Assembly: GCA_000708835.1 (NCBI GenBank) | Contig: DF236992.1 | Span: forward strand, 204,513 to 268,512 | Direction of reading: 5' to 3' | DNA: 64,000 nt | Origin: Klebsormidium nitens | Taxonomy: Eukaryota > Streptophyta > Klebsormidiophyceae > Klebsormidiales > Klebsormidiaceae | Shown: in pieces, positions 24,825-36,600 of the stretch | How the letters are laid out: every line of letters begins with the position of its first letter | How positions within the stretch are numbered: position 1 is the first letter of the stretch | Notes under the pieces: model-generated | Databases searched by the model: none | What the model saw: the letters and a program-made list of their open reading frames with translations, nothing else | Told to the model about the DNA's origin: nothing | Made by a program: the position numbers and the translations under genes

Positions 24825-26734
24825 CTAGTCCATGGCCCCCAGGCAGCAGCAACACGCAAGCGCCCCCAGGCTGCAAGATGTGATGCAGGCAAACAAATCA
24901 ATACAATGCCTATAGATCAGTTGCTGAAAGTCGTTGTTGAAAGTCCAACACGATGAGCAATCCCCGTCAACAAAAATCAGACTTGATGCTCACGGCAAAA
25001 CCAAGAAATGGCAAGCCTGTGCTTTGTTCACAATCGTCCTTCACAGAGAACAATCATGCCCAAGTTGAGAAGCAGTGCGGAATCCAGGAAGACATCAGCC
25101 ACGAGGCCCAACAAAAGGTTTATTTCTCAATCCACAAAGACCAAGAAATTTGTGACAATCACAGAGCAAACTCAGTCCCAAACGCAGAGCCCTCGCGAGG
25201 ATCAAGGATACTCGCTTACCATCCAAGCATCAGCGCGTCGCTGTTATTCTTCTGCGGCTTCTGGGGGGGGGGAGCGTAGCCTGGCTGTCCGTACTGCTGC
25301 GGCTGTCCATACCCTGGCTGACCATACTGGGGGGGATATCCTTGCTGTTGCTGGCCAGGATATCCTTGGGGGGGGTACCCTTGCTGACCTTGGTAGCCCT
25401 GGGGGGGATACCCCTGAGGATAACCTTGCTGACCCGGGTAGCCACCTAAAGCAAAAAGGACAAGGATGAAAAATGGCTCTCCAACAAAAAAGAGAAGGCA
25501 ACCCACACAAATCATCTTGAGTGATGCACCGGCAGCAGACCTGAACAAGGCATAGTGGGCGGAAAAAGGATGAAGAGAGCCAAGGTTACTGATTCTTTTG
25601 CATAGCAGCACGTCAGGAATGATCTGTTGACACAAAACAGAAAGATGCACGAATGATCCACTTCGCAACTTTATCACTTTGGGGCGGACTCGGTAAGAAA
25701 GGTGGCCACCCTTCTTAATAAGGTATGGCAATTGTTTTGTTCTTCACCTTCAAATTCAGCTTTTCTTTTAATGGATTGGTGTCTGTTAATAAGCACTACT
25801 GTGTAAGATGATCAAAAAACCGTTGCTTCGAGATCATTATGAATTATGACAACATTGTTTCTCTATGAGTGAGACCCCATGCTGGCACGGTTGATCCTCC
25901 AACTCATCAGGGCGAATCTCCACATCAACCAAACCCAATCAGTTCACGCTTCTCCTGATTAAATCACCAATCGGACGAGCACCATACACTCATGAACAAC
26001 GACCATAAAAACCAACGGCTGTTCACGACATCTGTGATTGGTTTCTGACCATATTTTTGGGCTTTAGGTTTTTGGGGCACTGACCTGGATAACCTTGCTG
26101 CTGTGGAGGGTAGCCAGGCTGTCCGTATGCTTGCCCTGGATACCCTTGTTGGAAGCCCCGGTCGTCCGGCTTCCCTTCAATGTTTGGGGGAGTGGTGGTT
26201 GTGGTCCCTGAGAACAGAGCAAGGGAAAACTCTGAGTCTTGCTTATTTCTATGATGAAATGGATAAACTGAAAGCGCTTGACATCAGCAGCTGTTGGAAG
26301 CGACAGTGCAGGGAACAATAAAAGCGCAGGCGCCTTGGTGAATACTACCAGCCCTGGTGTCACAGATGCAGCCAAGAGAGTTCCTGGGCCTAATCAACAT
26401 GATACTTCGAAAATGCAGTCAAGAGAAACTCTGATTGGCTGAAGCAGAAGACAGCAGCTCGTGCAGCATGTGCACGGATGTCTACAGGCAGTTCTGACGC
26501 TGAATGCTGAACAAAGAAGGCAATCAGGAGATACAAGTTGTTTAAAAAACAAAGCGGGCTGAAATAAACTCCGGAGCATAGCATCCAACCCCAGACAAAC
26601 AGCCTGCTATGAAGCAATTGCAACGTTATCATGAATTTGAAAAACTTGCCTCCCGGTTGGCTTCCAGCCAAGTACGGGGTCGCCACAACGACCTCTTCCT
26701 CCTTCCTCCCCGTCATTTCTGTTTCTGTCGGCAT
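24825..26734 (-). CDS. CYSTM (cysteine-rich transmembrane) protein with GYPPQ repeats
   Basis: Four exons, 26734-26650, 26207-26085, 25445-25220 and 24870-24825, join in frame to give 159 residues. The middle is low-complexity Gly-Tyr-Pro-Gln repeats ([15 protein letters not shown]). The last exon is only 46 bases and encodes [15 protein letters not shown], the C-terminal Cys-rich membrane segment that defines the CYSTM module. Without it the protein would seem to stop at a TAA in the donor site at 25216-25218. Intron 1 uses a GC donor (AG|GCAAGT), a known minor class. CYSTM proteins in plants and fungi are small tail-anchored membrane proteins linked to stress tolerance and metal or redox responses. 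That role is taken from the family and is not shown here. The start at 26734 is the first ATG of the open frame. A further small exon inside intron 1 cannot be excluded. Confidence 0.87.
26268..26471 (+). repeat. Dispersed ~204-base repeat, copy A (in CYSTM intron 1)
   Basis: This segment matches the reverse complement of 61408-61609 over its whole length, with scattered substitutions. Shared blocks include AGAGAGTTCCTGGGCCTAAT and CTCTGATTGGCTGAAGCAGA. It lies between the first two CYSTM exons. Confidence 0.93.
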
Positions 26735-27598
26735 GACAACAGGATGCAACTGCCTGATGCGAGGCGGGGATGCGCGTAACTAGATCTGCAGTGCAGATCG
26801 TTGATAGCAGGAAGAAGTGGTCAAAAACAACTCCTCAACACCACAATCTCCAGCCGCCCTGGGCGACTTTGCTTGATCCGCCTCTGCAGTAGGACCTAGC
26901 TGGGCCTGACCGCCGTCGCAAGTTGTCAAAGCAATGACTGGGAAGCAGCCAGCTCGATATCAGCGTGTTGGACGAGGTTCGTTCTTAACCACCTGGGTTG
27001 AATCATGACCCCTTAGAAGTCGGGACCCATAAGAAGTTCCGAATTACGGCCTGGTATGCTCTTGACTGCCCAAACCTTCTCTCTTGAGGTTCTCCCGTAT
27101 CGATTTGTATACCCACACTCCATGGGTCGCGGACCAAAGCCCACAACCATGCTTTGCTGAACTCGAAGCAGGGGAATGCGCATTCCATGAGACTTCTGAG
27201 ACAGTAGTACCAGGGGTAGTACCAGGGGTAGGTGGGAAGATAGCAGCCGGCACCTGCTAGAAAGTCCGTTCACATTGCTACCAGCACGAAGGTGGTACGT
27301 CTCTGGCAAGTGTGGGTTGAGGCACGTGCCGCCCGGGCAGCATTCGCAATGCTGCGAGCAGCATTAATCTGGAAGGAGTTACATCTTTGCCTGCGGGGCA
27401 GAGAAGGCAGCCATCGGCTTCTCTTGCAGCTTATTCTTCATTGAACGCTGGTTGTGGCAAACAAATGCTCTTCTAACCAGAGAGGTTTGACAGGCTAGCA
27501 GGACAATTATCATAGAACTCTAAACTTTGTGCACTTCTTCGAATCTGCTTTGAGTCCAGTCATGTGATGATCAGGCAACGGCTTCTCTTTGGTAGGAG
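26735..27598. other. Divergent intergenic region, putative promoters
   Basis: About 860 bases lie between the start codons of the CYSTM gene (-) and the TruA-type gene (+). A short direct repeat (GTAGTACCAGGGG, twice) lies near 27203-27230. Open frames on the minus strand here have no recognisable product or splice signals. Confidence 0.5.
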
Positions 27599-30500
27599 AT
27601 GATTCGGGCAACTGTTTTGCACCCCCATGCGGCGGCCATTTGCAGCCCCCTCCGGTGGATTACTGGCGCACGCCCCTCTGAGACAAATTGGCAGTCCTTT
27701 CAGAAGGTGCGCCTCCTAGGGCGTCTCTCTGCTCGCTTCCGCTCCGCCTCCGCTGTCAACCAAAACATACAGAAAGCACCTCCTCAACATCGGGAAACTG
27801 CACCACCCTCGCAGTCCGCACACAGTGCAAGTAATGGATGTCTGCAGACGTCTCTAGAGGCCACTCTACAGGAGATACAAGCATCCCCCTCCTTTAAGGA
27901 TCCGGACATTGGGGCTCAGGTAAAAGACCCTGCCTCGGGTCCGATCATTCACCTCCCATCTGATCCCAGGCCTTGGGAGAATGAAAGGGAGTATTCCAAG
28001 TACCGGATGAGAGTAGCATACGATGGGACCAACTACTGGGGGTGGCAAATTCAGCTGCAGAGCGGCCTGCCGACGGTCCAGGGAAGAATTGAGGTGAGCG
28101 CTCCAACTCTCCCCTTCAGCGCTACATGGTTTTGGCAGCGCTTCTTTGTCATTTGCATGGTTTTGGCAGCGCTTCTTTTTCATTTGCACTCTTGTCCAAC
28201 TTCTTAGAGGGTTTTCAACCTGGGACTGACAAAACATTCATGCTGGTGAGATGGTCTAATGATCTGGTGGTGGTGTTGAATGTCCTGCTTGTTCTGCGAC
28301 TGGGGTGAAGAACTCCAGTGAACAATTTCTTTCTTCCAGATTGGATTGCATGGTGTCTTTTGTTATGTAAGGTGTTTTAAGTGTCAACAAGCATATGGTG
28401 GTGAAGCCATCCAGTGTTATTTTAGAGAGCTCGGATGCTTTTGAAGACACATAGACGTAGTCTTGAAAAGTCCTCACCACCCAGGACTGAATACTCCTGC
28501 TGAAAGGCTATTCTTCTGGAAGCTAGCTCCCTGAGAGTTTGCGAAACAATGTCCAAGTAGTCCGTTCCCGCTGTTCGCTGCAGGTTGTTGCCGTCTATGA
28601 TTCTGCCTGCCAATCTCATTGGAAAACTGGTTGTTCACTTGGACACTACTTCAGATTCGCAGCAAGTAAAGAAGGCCCGCCAGAAAAGGCCTCACTGCTG
28701 AAGAACCTGCTAATACTTCAAGGGAGAACTCTTGAGCAGCGCCAAGTTTGACAAGGCTTTGCCGAGTTGGAAAACAGGCTTCCAGCCCTTCTGAGAGGAC
28801 ATATACGGCATCATTGACTCGTCCAATGCAGGAGGCTCTAATGACCATCACCCGGGAGCCGCGTGGGGTGCTCCGAGTGTTGGCGGCCGGCCGCACCGAC
28901 GCAGGCGTGCACGCGCGGGGGCAGGTCGCGCACTTCTTCACGAGCTCTCCGCTCGAAGATCTGGAGTCTATCCACCTCAAACTGAACGGTGAGCAGCCAG
29001 ACCGACCCGCCAGTCTGAGGCCAGCCAAGCTGAGCTCCTGACTTGCCATCAAGTTGTTTTTGACGACTTTGGATCGTTGCGTGGTTTCAGGGAGTGTAGT
29101 TGCCTTATATCAGGGGACGAAACCTGCCAGGCTAATGATTGAGTCTGTACGGACACTGCTGAGAGGATTGTAGGTCGGAAAGACCGCAGATGGCGCGTGC
29201 TGTTTATGTTCATTGAGTGCTCAGTTGCCTCATACTTCGAGAAACGTCACTATAGTTGAAAACTGCCGCAACAGAGTAAAGGCTTTCCTGCGTGAGACCC
29301 ACGGCCCTTTGCTCTTGGGGATACGAAGTTTGATGGTGCTGCGGAGCTGGGGACAATTGGCGATCTACAGACGGGATTGCTACAAGAGTCAAAGTCGAAG
29401 ATGCTCTGAAATTGGCTGTCTTCGGCGCCCTTGGCTTCTCTTCCACGAAACGGCTCCGACTCGACTTCTATCCTGGGACGAGTACTCTGTGGAAAGGCTT
29501 GCTAAGAATGCTCGAGTCTCCCCAGTTATTTGTTGCCACGGACAAATCTCACTTCGATTCTTTCGACACTCCACTGGACCCTTTGTTCGTAGACTAATCG
29601 GACTGAGGTATCCGTGGACTAAAAACAGCTGCTGCATCAGGAGTACGGTTCAGGGCAAAGCAGTCTTCGAGTGTACTCGCACGCCGATCGAAGGCCAGTC
29701 AAACGAGCGTCTTCTTGCCCCCTGATTTCCGGATGGCGAACTTCCATAGGTACTGAGAGACAGTCCGGGGACAGTCCCGTCAGCTGTGCTGCTTACTTTT
29801 CCCTCCGAGCCCCCTTTTCTTACCTTCACTATTCCCGATGTTTCATCTTAGGTTCCGCGTCGACCGAAATGGCTGAGCGCTCATCTCTGGTCCTCCTTAC
29901 CAATGAGAACGCTTTAATTGGTCACGTGGTACGGAAAGTACAGACCTCGTACTGATGTTTGCTAGAGAAACAGTGTACACAGCTGTACGCGGACCGGAGA
30001 CGCGAAGCTGGTGAGCCCAACAGTTTTCGGTCGACGCTGAACCTTACAACCCGAGGTGTGCAGCACAGCTGACGAGACTGTTTCTCCCGCAGGCAAGAAC
30101 ATTGTCGAGTCCCCCTACTCGTCCACTAAGCTGAGGCCCAAAGGTCAGTCGCCGCCGGGCCTCTTGTTTGCCGTTGTGTCAGGAGTTTGCTCCTCATGTG
30201 GTCGAATTGCGGCGCAGTATTATTCTTTGCAGTCATATTGTCCGATAAGCAGCGAACCAGAAAGTGCTTTAAGCGCAAGCCACCAGATGGCCGATGGCAG
30301 CACATGCTTGCAGGAGACGCATATAAAGAGCTTGTGTTGTTTCGGCCACAACTGTTGGAGCCTGTCTTTGCTGCGCCCCCCACCGCGCCAAACTTTCCAT
30401 GCTCAGAAGGAGCCTTGTCTTCACAAGGCCTGATAATCTGTAGGCACTCTGAAGCACATTCCCCCTCTTTGTCGCAGGCGTTTTACCCGTCGACATCCGG

Positions 30501-32061
30501 ATCCTAGAGCTGGCGCCGGTCACGCATGACTTCCACGCTAGGTGAGAGCCAGTCCTAAGGTGGCGGGCGCTTGAATATCCAAGCGACGCGAAATGGATCT
30601 CGCTGGCGTTTGGTGAAGTTCAGACTATGTCGCAACGACAAGTGCCGAATTTGACAAACGCATCGTTTATCATATTTCTGCGGTGTTGCGGATTGAATGT
30701 GGCGGTGTACATCTGAGGTGGTGTTTGTAGAGGCTTTGTTTTCCGACGAGCTTTCTCTTTGGATGGACGCGCTATGTTTAAAGTTCGGCGGAAACTCTCG
30801 CAGCGGCGAAGCTTCAAAGCCGGAACCGTTCCTGCTTTGAATTCAGAAGGGATTCTGGGACTCTCGCTTTTCCGGCATCCCTCAACTTGAGCATACATAG
30901 TTGCCGAACTTTGTTCCTGTCAAGCCAGCATTTGCAAACTAAACATAAACCTAAGGACCAAAATGGTGATCATCTGGTCTTACGTCGTCTGAATGCAGGT
31001 TTAGTGCCATCAGCAAGATCTACCACTATTCAATCGCGACCAAGCCGGTGATTGATCCGCTCAGCCGCTTGTATTCAGCGCACGTGTTCTATGAGGTGAA
31101 GCCCTTGGACCTGTTTCGACTCGTTACGTTTGCGATGAAGGCTTCTGCTCCGCTCCTTATGTGGATCGAGGAAGTCAGCCTTCGTCCGGCTATACCGACC
31201 GTGTCAGGGTGTGAATCGGCCTGTCGGACTGCTTGACGCATCACCTGCGATGAGCTCTTGGGTGCGCGCACTGTGGGGAAGGAATGTGTAGGTCTCCGAA
31301 GTGGTTGTACGCAATTTTTTGTTCCTCGTTCCGCTTGTCACGTGTTTTTGTGGGAGCAGCCGACACGTCGACGTTTCCGCTCTTGGTTTCCCGAGCAGTG
31401 GCAAGGTGAAGGATGCTTCTCCGATTCTTTATAACATTGCTCCAGAGTGCTGATCACTTCGGAGCGAAAACTTCTCAAGTACGCTTCGTGTGGACGGAAG
31501 GGATTTGTTGCCTGCGAACGTTGTGGGATTTGCTAAAGATTGCGAAATATCGGTCTACGGATAGCGATAGGACGACATCTCACCGTGCTTTTTTGCGGAC
31601 TCCAGGTTGACATTGACCGGATCAAAGAGGGGGCGCTCCACTTCGTTGGGGAGCACGACTTTGCAGCTTTTGCCAACTTCTATCCAAAGCCGCGGCGGGA
31701 CGTGAATGCCGATACCGTCCGTACAATTACGCGGTTCGACGTTGTAGACACGGAAGAAGGTGTTCGACTAGAAATCGAGGGGACGGGGTTCTTGTATAGG
31801 CAGGTCCGCAATATGGTAGGACTTTTAGTCGAGATAGGCAGGGGTCAATACGAGCCGTCGATCGTACCCAAGATTATGGAGCTGAGGAACCGACGGCTCG
31901 TTCCTACGTCGGCGCCGGCGCACGGGCTCGTTATGCAGAGCGTCGCGTATCCTGAGGAGCTCTTGAAGCCGCCCCCAGGGGCCAGTGCAGCCAGCACCGG
32001 CCGCTTGGTGCGAAAACCATCCCAGAAGTCAAAACTGGAGGCTCAGCTCGCTGCAATCTAG
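27599..32061 (+). CDS. TruA-type tRNA pseudouridine synthase, probably organellar
   Basis: Six exons, 27599-28093, 28832-28988, 30093-30143, 30478-30541, 30999-31095 and 31606-32061, give 439 residues in frame. The catalytic motif GRTDAGVHAR is in exon 2, with the nucleophile Asp at about residue 188. The domain opens with YRMRVAYDGTNYWGWQ, and later come DFHARFSA, the VGEHDFAAFAN block and FLYRQVRNMVGLL, all standard TruA features. TruA-family enzymes convert uridines in the tRNA anticodon arm (classically 38-40) to pseudouridine. The first ~60 residues are basic and Ser/Ala-rich with few acidic residues, as in plastid or mitochondrial transit peptides, so organelle import is inferred. A ~75-residue low-complexity stretch separates this leader from the enzyme domain. 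The C terminus has a short basic tail beyond the usual end. Confidence 0.95.
28125..28186. repeat. 31-base tandem duplication, two copies
   Basis: Two adjacent units beginning CATGGTTTTGGCAGCGCTTC (28125-28155 and 28156-28186) differ at one position. They lie just inside intron 1 of the TruA-type gene. Confidence 0.93.
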
Positions 32062-33644
32062 GATAGCATCTCGGAACTTCGGAAGGGCTCGGGTTGCTAG
32101 CGGATAGGGTCTGCTAGCGCTGCTCGTGCGGACAATCAGAAAGGGAACCTACAAGCGACTAGTCGCGTGAAGATATGGTACACACTATTATAGATCAGTC
32201 CATTTCATATACCGGAACAAGACTGAGCATGTCATGGTGGGGACGCAAACATGCAGTCCAACCGAGCATCTGTCCACTTGTGCATATGTCCAGTCGCGAG
32301 CGCTCAATGAAATGCAGCTGATGATGGAAGTTGAATTTGTAGATGTTTGCTGCCGCCGGGCAGATTCTGGGCATGGCAGGCTGCAAAATCTATATATGAT
32401 TGTTTGGCTTGCTCGTGCACCGGATCTGATAGGTTGTTCACACTAGCACAAAATTTTTGCCGCCGGCGCCGGCGGCCACTGTACTCCGTCGAAAATCCAA
32501 AATTTCCGTCGACGGAGCATCACCGGCGTCGACGGAGAATTTTGGAACAACTTTCCTCCGGCGCCGGAGATGTCCGTCGCCGGATTGCTCCGTCGATATC
32601 GAAAGCCTGTGGAACCGCGCGGCCAGCTTATTATTTTGGCACGTGATCTCGATTCCGGCACCGGAGAGCCCCGTCAAAAGCGCAGTGCGAACAACCCTCG
32701 TTTTCCGTCGAAAATGGCCAACTCCGGCGCGACGGATTGATCCGACGCCGCCGGTAGAAAATAAATCAGGTGTGAACAACCTATGAGTCTGCATATTGAA
32801 TATGCAACTAGGGCGATCCTCATCATGAATTTATGGTTCCTCGACTCACTCTTCAATGCAGGAGCATACCGTCGTCTTCGTGCAAGCTTGACCTACATGT
32901 CATGTGTAAAAATTTGAATGTACTCGCATATTTTCTGGGCAAGTCACACCACATGCCATGATGGCCACCACCGTGGGCCGGCGGCAGATTGCATGACCAT
33001 TCCGAGGCAGCGACTTATGAAGCGACATACAGTATTAAGCAGAGAAGTGCGGCATGTCAGGCGAAGATATGCCCTTACCGATTGTTAAGTTGAGGCAAAC
33101 AAGATTGATGATTAGTTCAAAGAGGAGGTCCTCTAATAACCTCCCTGAGCAGCTCGCCGCTTGGACTCAATTGCAAGGCAATCGTAGCAAATGCTAAGCA
33201 ACAATACACTGACCGTCATGCAACATTAACATCTGCTCACGACTACGCCTAGCGTTGATATCCTTGACAATAAAAGCAGGACTAGCCTAGATTACGTTAC
33301 AAGGGCCCGTTATTCGGGCTTTCTAAGCTCTCCGATGGGTTGCTGCAAAATGCTCCTGATTCATTACTATATGCAACACGTGTTCTACGCGTAAAACACG
33401 ATTTCATGCAAAAGGAATGCTAGATCAAACAAAGCTCCTGCGCTGCTTGTGTTCAATCTCATGCTAATGTACTAGGCATGCCATAGTACTTCTAAATGCA
33501 GAAAGAAAGCGCGGGCCCCGCATATCTGAAAAGCGCGACTCGTAATACTCAAAGTAAGGCAACATAAGTTGGACGCTCAATAAGCAAATTCACTTCTGCA
33601 ATCCAGGCTTTGATAAGCCGCCGTCATGATCGTCTGTCGGTTCT
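32062..33644. other. Intergenic, convergent 3' ends, contains a MITE-like element
   Basis: Between the stop codons of the TruA-type gene (+) and the K+ channel gene (-). Apart from the element at 32432-32781 it is AT-rich and I see no supported coding segment. Confidence 0.6.
32432..32781. mobile_element. MITE-like element, 350 bases, TA target duplication
   Basis: Perfect 12-base terminal inverted repeats, GGTTGTTCACAC at the left end and GTGTGAACAACC at the right, are flanked on both sides by TA. There is no transposase frame. The interior is unusually GC-rich for this intergenic stretch and full of short palindromes such as CCGTCGACGG and CTCCGGCGCCGGAG. TA duplication plus short inverted repeats fits a non-autonomous Tc1/mariner-type element, but the superfamily is inferred. 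Confidence 0.82.
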
Positions 33645-36600
33645 CTAGGAGACTGCCCGTTTGCCTTTGTCGGATTGAAACGCAGTCACGACGTCCATGA
33701 ACCGACTGTTGCCGAGCGAGCGGGCCTCGTCCAGCGGAGTGCTCCCGCGGTCGTCCTTGCAGTCGAGCCGCGCGCCGTGCTCCAGCAGGAGCTCAGCAGC
33801 GGGGGTGTTGCCGCCGATGGCGGCCACGTGGAGGGGAGTGCGGCTGCAGATTGGTTATGAGAGGAAGAATCAGCAGCGGACGCCAGCATTCCAAGCAAGG
33901 CAGTACGTTGCACAGATTCTTGGTGAACAAGGGGTACAAGGTCGGGCTGTCCAAGATGAGGATGACACCAAGGTCCCCCCTGCTTGTCCCGCATCACCTA
34001 ACTTCTCAATGATGCCTGAAGTTCAGCCCAGATCCACCCCGCAAAGCCACAGGGGCTGTTGGGATCTTGACTTGAGAGGCAAAGGAGACGCCTTGGGTCC
34101 TCGACTTCTTGCCTATACCTCTGCAGACATTGTCGTCGCCCGGGCGTCTGACTTACCCGACGTAGTTGGTCGCGTTGGGGTCCGCCCCGCAGTCGAGGAG
34201 CAGCTTCAGGAGGTCCAAGTTGCCGGTCAGCACGGCGTCGCACAGCACGCTCCCCGGCTCGCGCAGCTCCAGCGCCGCGCCCTCGGCCAGCAGGACCTCC
34301 ACCGTGCCGCGGTGGCCGCCGCGGACGGCCTCCAGCAGCGGGGTGCTGCCGGCGTCGTCTGGACGAACCAATGCGAAGTCGACACGTCAGCGCTTATGGT
34401 TAGAGAGCACTCAATGTGTGATTCGTATCCGCGCACCCGGCAACGAACGGCAGTGCTGATCGAGGTGTAGGAAGGAGATACGAAGAGCTCAGAGGAAGCA
34501 AAGGTAGTCATGTCACAGGGCTTTTTGTGCTCGAACCGAGAGCAGATGTCGCTTCGACGCTTTCGTACCAGCACCAGAGCTGCACATCCTCAGTCCCGGC
34601 CTGTCGAGAAAATATCTAAGCAAACGTTCAAGACGATGAAGAGAAAAGTAGAGCTACCTTGCGCATTGACGTCGGCGCCCTGCCCGAGCAGGAACTCGAC
34701 GCAGGCCGCGTAGCCCCGGGCGGCCGCGAGGTGCAGCGGGGTGCGCCCGTCGTGGTCCGTCACTTTGGCGAGCTCCGGGTCGCAGAGCAGCTCCTGCAGG
34801 CGCGGCAGGTTGCCCGCGGACGCGGCGCGGCACACGACCGCGGACTGTCCGGCGTCTTGCTGCCAGATGACGTCAGACAGGTCGTGCGCCATCTCCTGGA
34901 GCTCGCGCTGCGACGCGCCGTCGCGCTCCTTGACGCGCTGCGAGAGCAGGAGAAGGGGAGGCGTCAGTCTTGAAGTCGTTCGAGGCGAGATGCCTAGCGT
35001 CAGTGACCAGATCGTTCTTGAGCGCGCAAATGAGCGGCCGGAAACTGGGGAGCGGTGATTGGGAATGGCGCGGATTGCGGTTCTGTTTGAACGCTTTGAA
35101 CGAAGGAGTCGGTAGAAGAAGCAGGCGGTGGATCATCGAAAAAAAACGTACGACCAGGGTAAAAGTGTAAGGAAAGCAACTCTGTAGGCTCTTTCAGGCG
35201 CACCTTCTTGCTCTGGTCAGACAGTCGGCAATCAAAAAATCTCGAAGTTGGACGAGAAGCGTCAGAAACGAAAGCCTCTTCCCGAACGTGTCTGTCAATC
35301 TTACTCGTCCGGACCGTTGAGGCTCCGAAAATCTCTCCCGAGCAGCTGCAGATGGGACCGCGCGCGCTCACCCGCTTGAGGTTGTCGAGCATCTGGCGGC
35401 TGTCCTTGGGGTACGCCTGCAGGATGCGCGCGAGCACGTTCTTGTCCAGCTTGAGCAGCTCGCACACGTCGCGCGTGCGCACGGTGAACAGCTGCGGCAC
35501 GTTGCACAGGACCGCCACCTTGCTAAACACCGCGCCGGGGCCCATCTCCACCAGATCCTGCACGGCAAGGCATCGCGTATTGTGCTAAGCATAGCTTACA
35601 AAGATGGCATAGCAGATTGCGAAGGTATGTGTCTTGACGCGATCTGTCACGAAGATTAGCAGAGACAGTACGCTAGAGTGGTCATCAAGTCGTATGCGAC
35701 AAAAGAAATGGGGAGAGGACGTCAGGAATAGAATAAAAGAGATTGCTTCTCGCAAGATCAGAGTAGCTCCGAAGGGGCCCAGAGCAACAGATGAGCATTC
35801 AATTCCGGCGTACTTCAAGTCACTTCCGGTCCTGGATTGCGCAGCTTTGTCAAAGTTGAGGTTCGTTCCTCACGGTAGAGTTGCTGGAGCCGTCGTCTCT
35901 GACAGGGTTCTCCCTGACCACGGTGCCGCTGGCGACGATGAAGAGGCTCTGGGGAACGTCGCCCTCCGTCACAACCACGCTGTTAGGCACGTACAGCTCC
36001 AGCTTCATTTCTCCTACCTGGAAAGCAGAAGCAAATGTGCTTTCAGAGATACTCTTGGAGATTACGTCCCTCTCTGAAGCGCGACCCCGGCCGCTTTTCG
36101 CGAGGTTGCTTCACCAGATTTGACACCGAGCATGAGCAAGCCGAAGGTGCTGGAATTTATGAGATGACGACTCATCTTTAGAAAGTTGAAGCAAGCAGTG
36201 AAATACGATTGACCGCCGAACAGGAGCTCTCATACTCTCTTCCAGATGCACGTGGAATTCACCAGCCACCCATCTTTCAGATGGCGACTTTAAGACGATC
36301 AAGCAATATTTTATACATGACTTCCTTGCACGCAATAACCTTTTCCGCGTTATCGATCAGAAGCACATGGGGAGTCTCCTCACGATCTGGTCGAGGAAGG
36401 CCGGGGAGCAGTCCTTGAAGATGTAGGTGCCCTCGACGAGCGCGCGGTACTGGTGGCGCAGCACCTGCGCGCGCAGGTGGTGGGGGAAATCCTCCAGGAG
36501 GTCGGGCCGCTCCTTGTCGACGCGCATCTCGAGGGCCACGTGTCCCCCCAGCTCGTGCTGCAGGTGCTTGGGGAGGCCAGCGCGGTGGGAGAAGGAAGTA

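Noticed and set aside
25216-25219. TAA that would end the GYPPQ protein at MLGW
   Set aside because: The TAA lies within GTAAGC, and splicing to 24870 adds the Cys-rich CYSTM segment in frame.
27003-27309. Overlapping minus-strand open frames upstream of the TruA-type gene
   Set aside because: No splice-consistent continuation and no resemblance to a known protein. They lie in a divergent promoter region.
34153-34574. Plus-strand and alternative-frame open frames over the ankyrin exons
   Set aside because: GC-rich exons give long spurious frames. Only the minus frame shows ankyrin motifs and correct splice phases.
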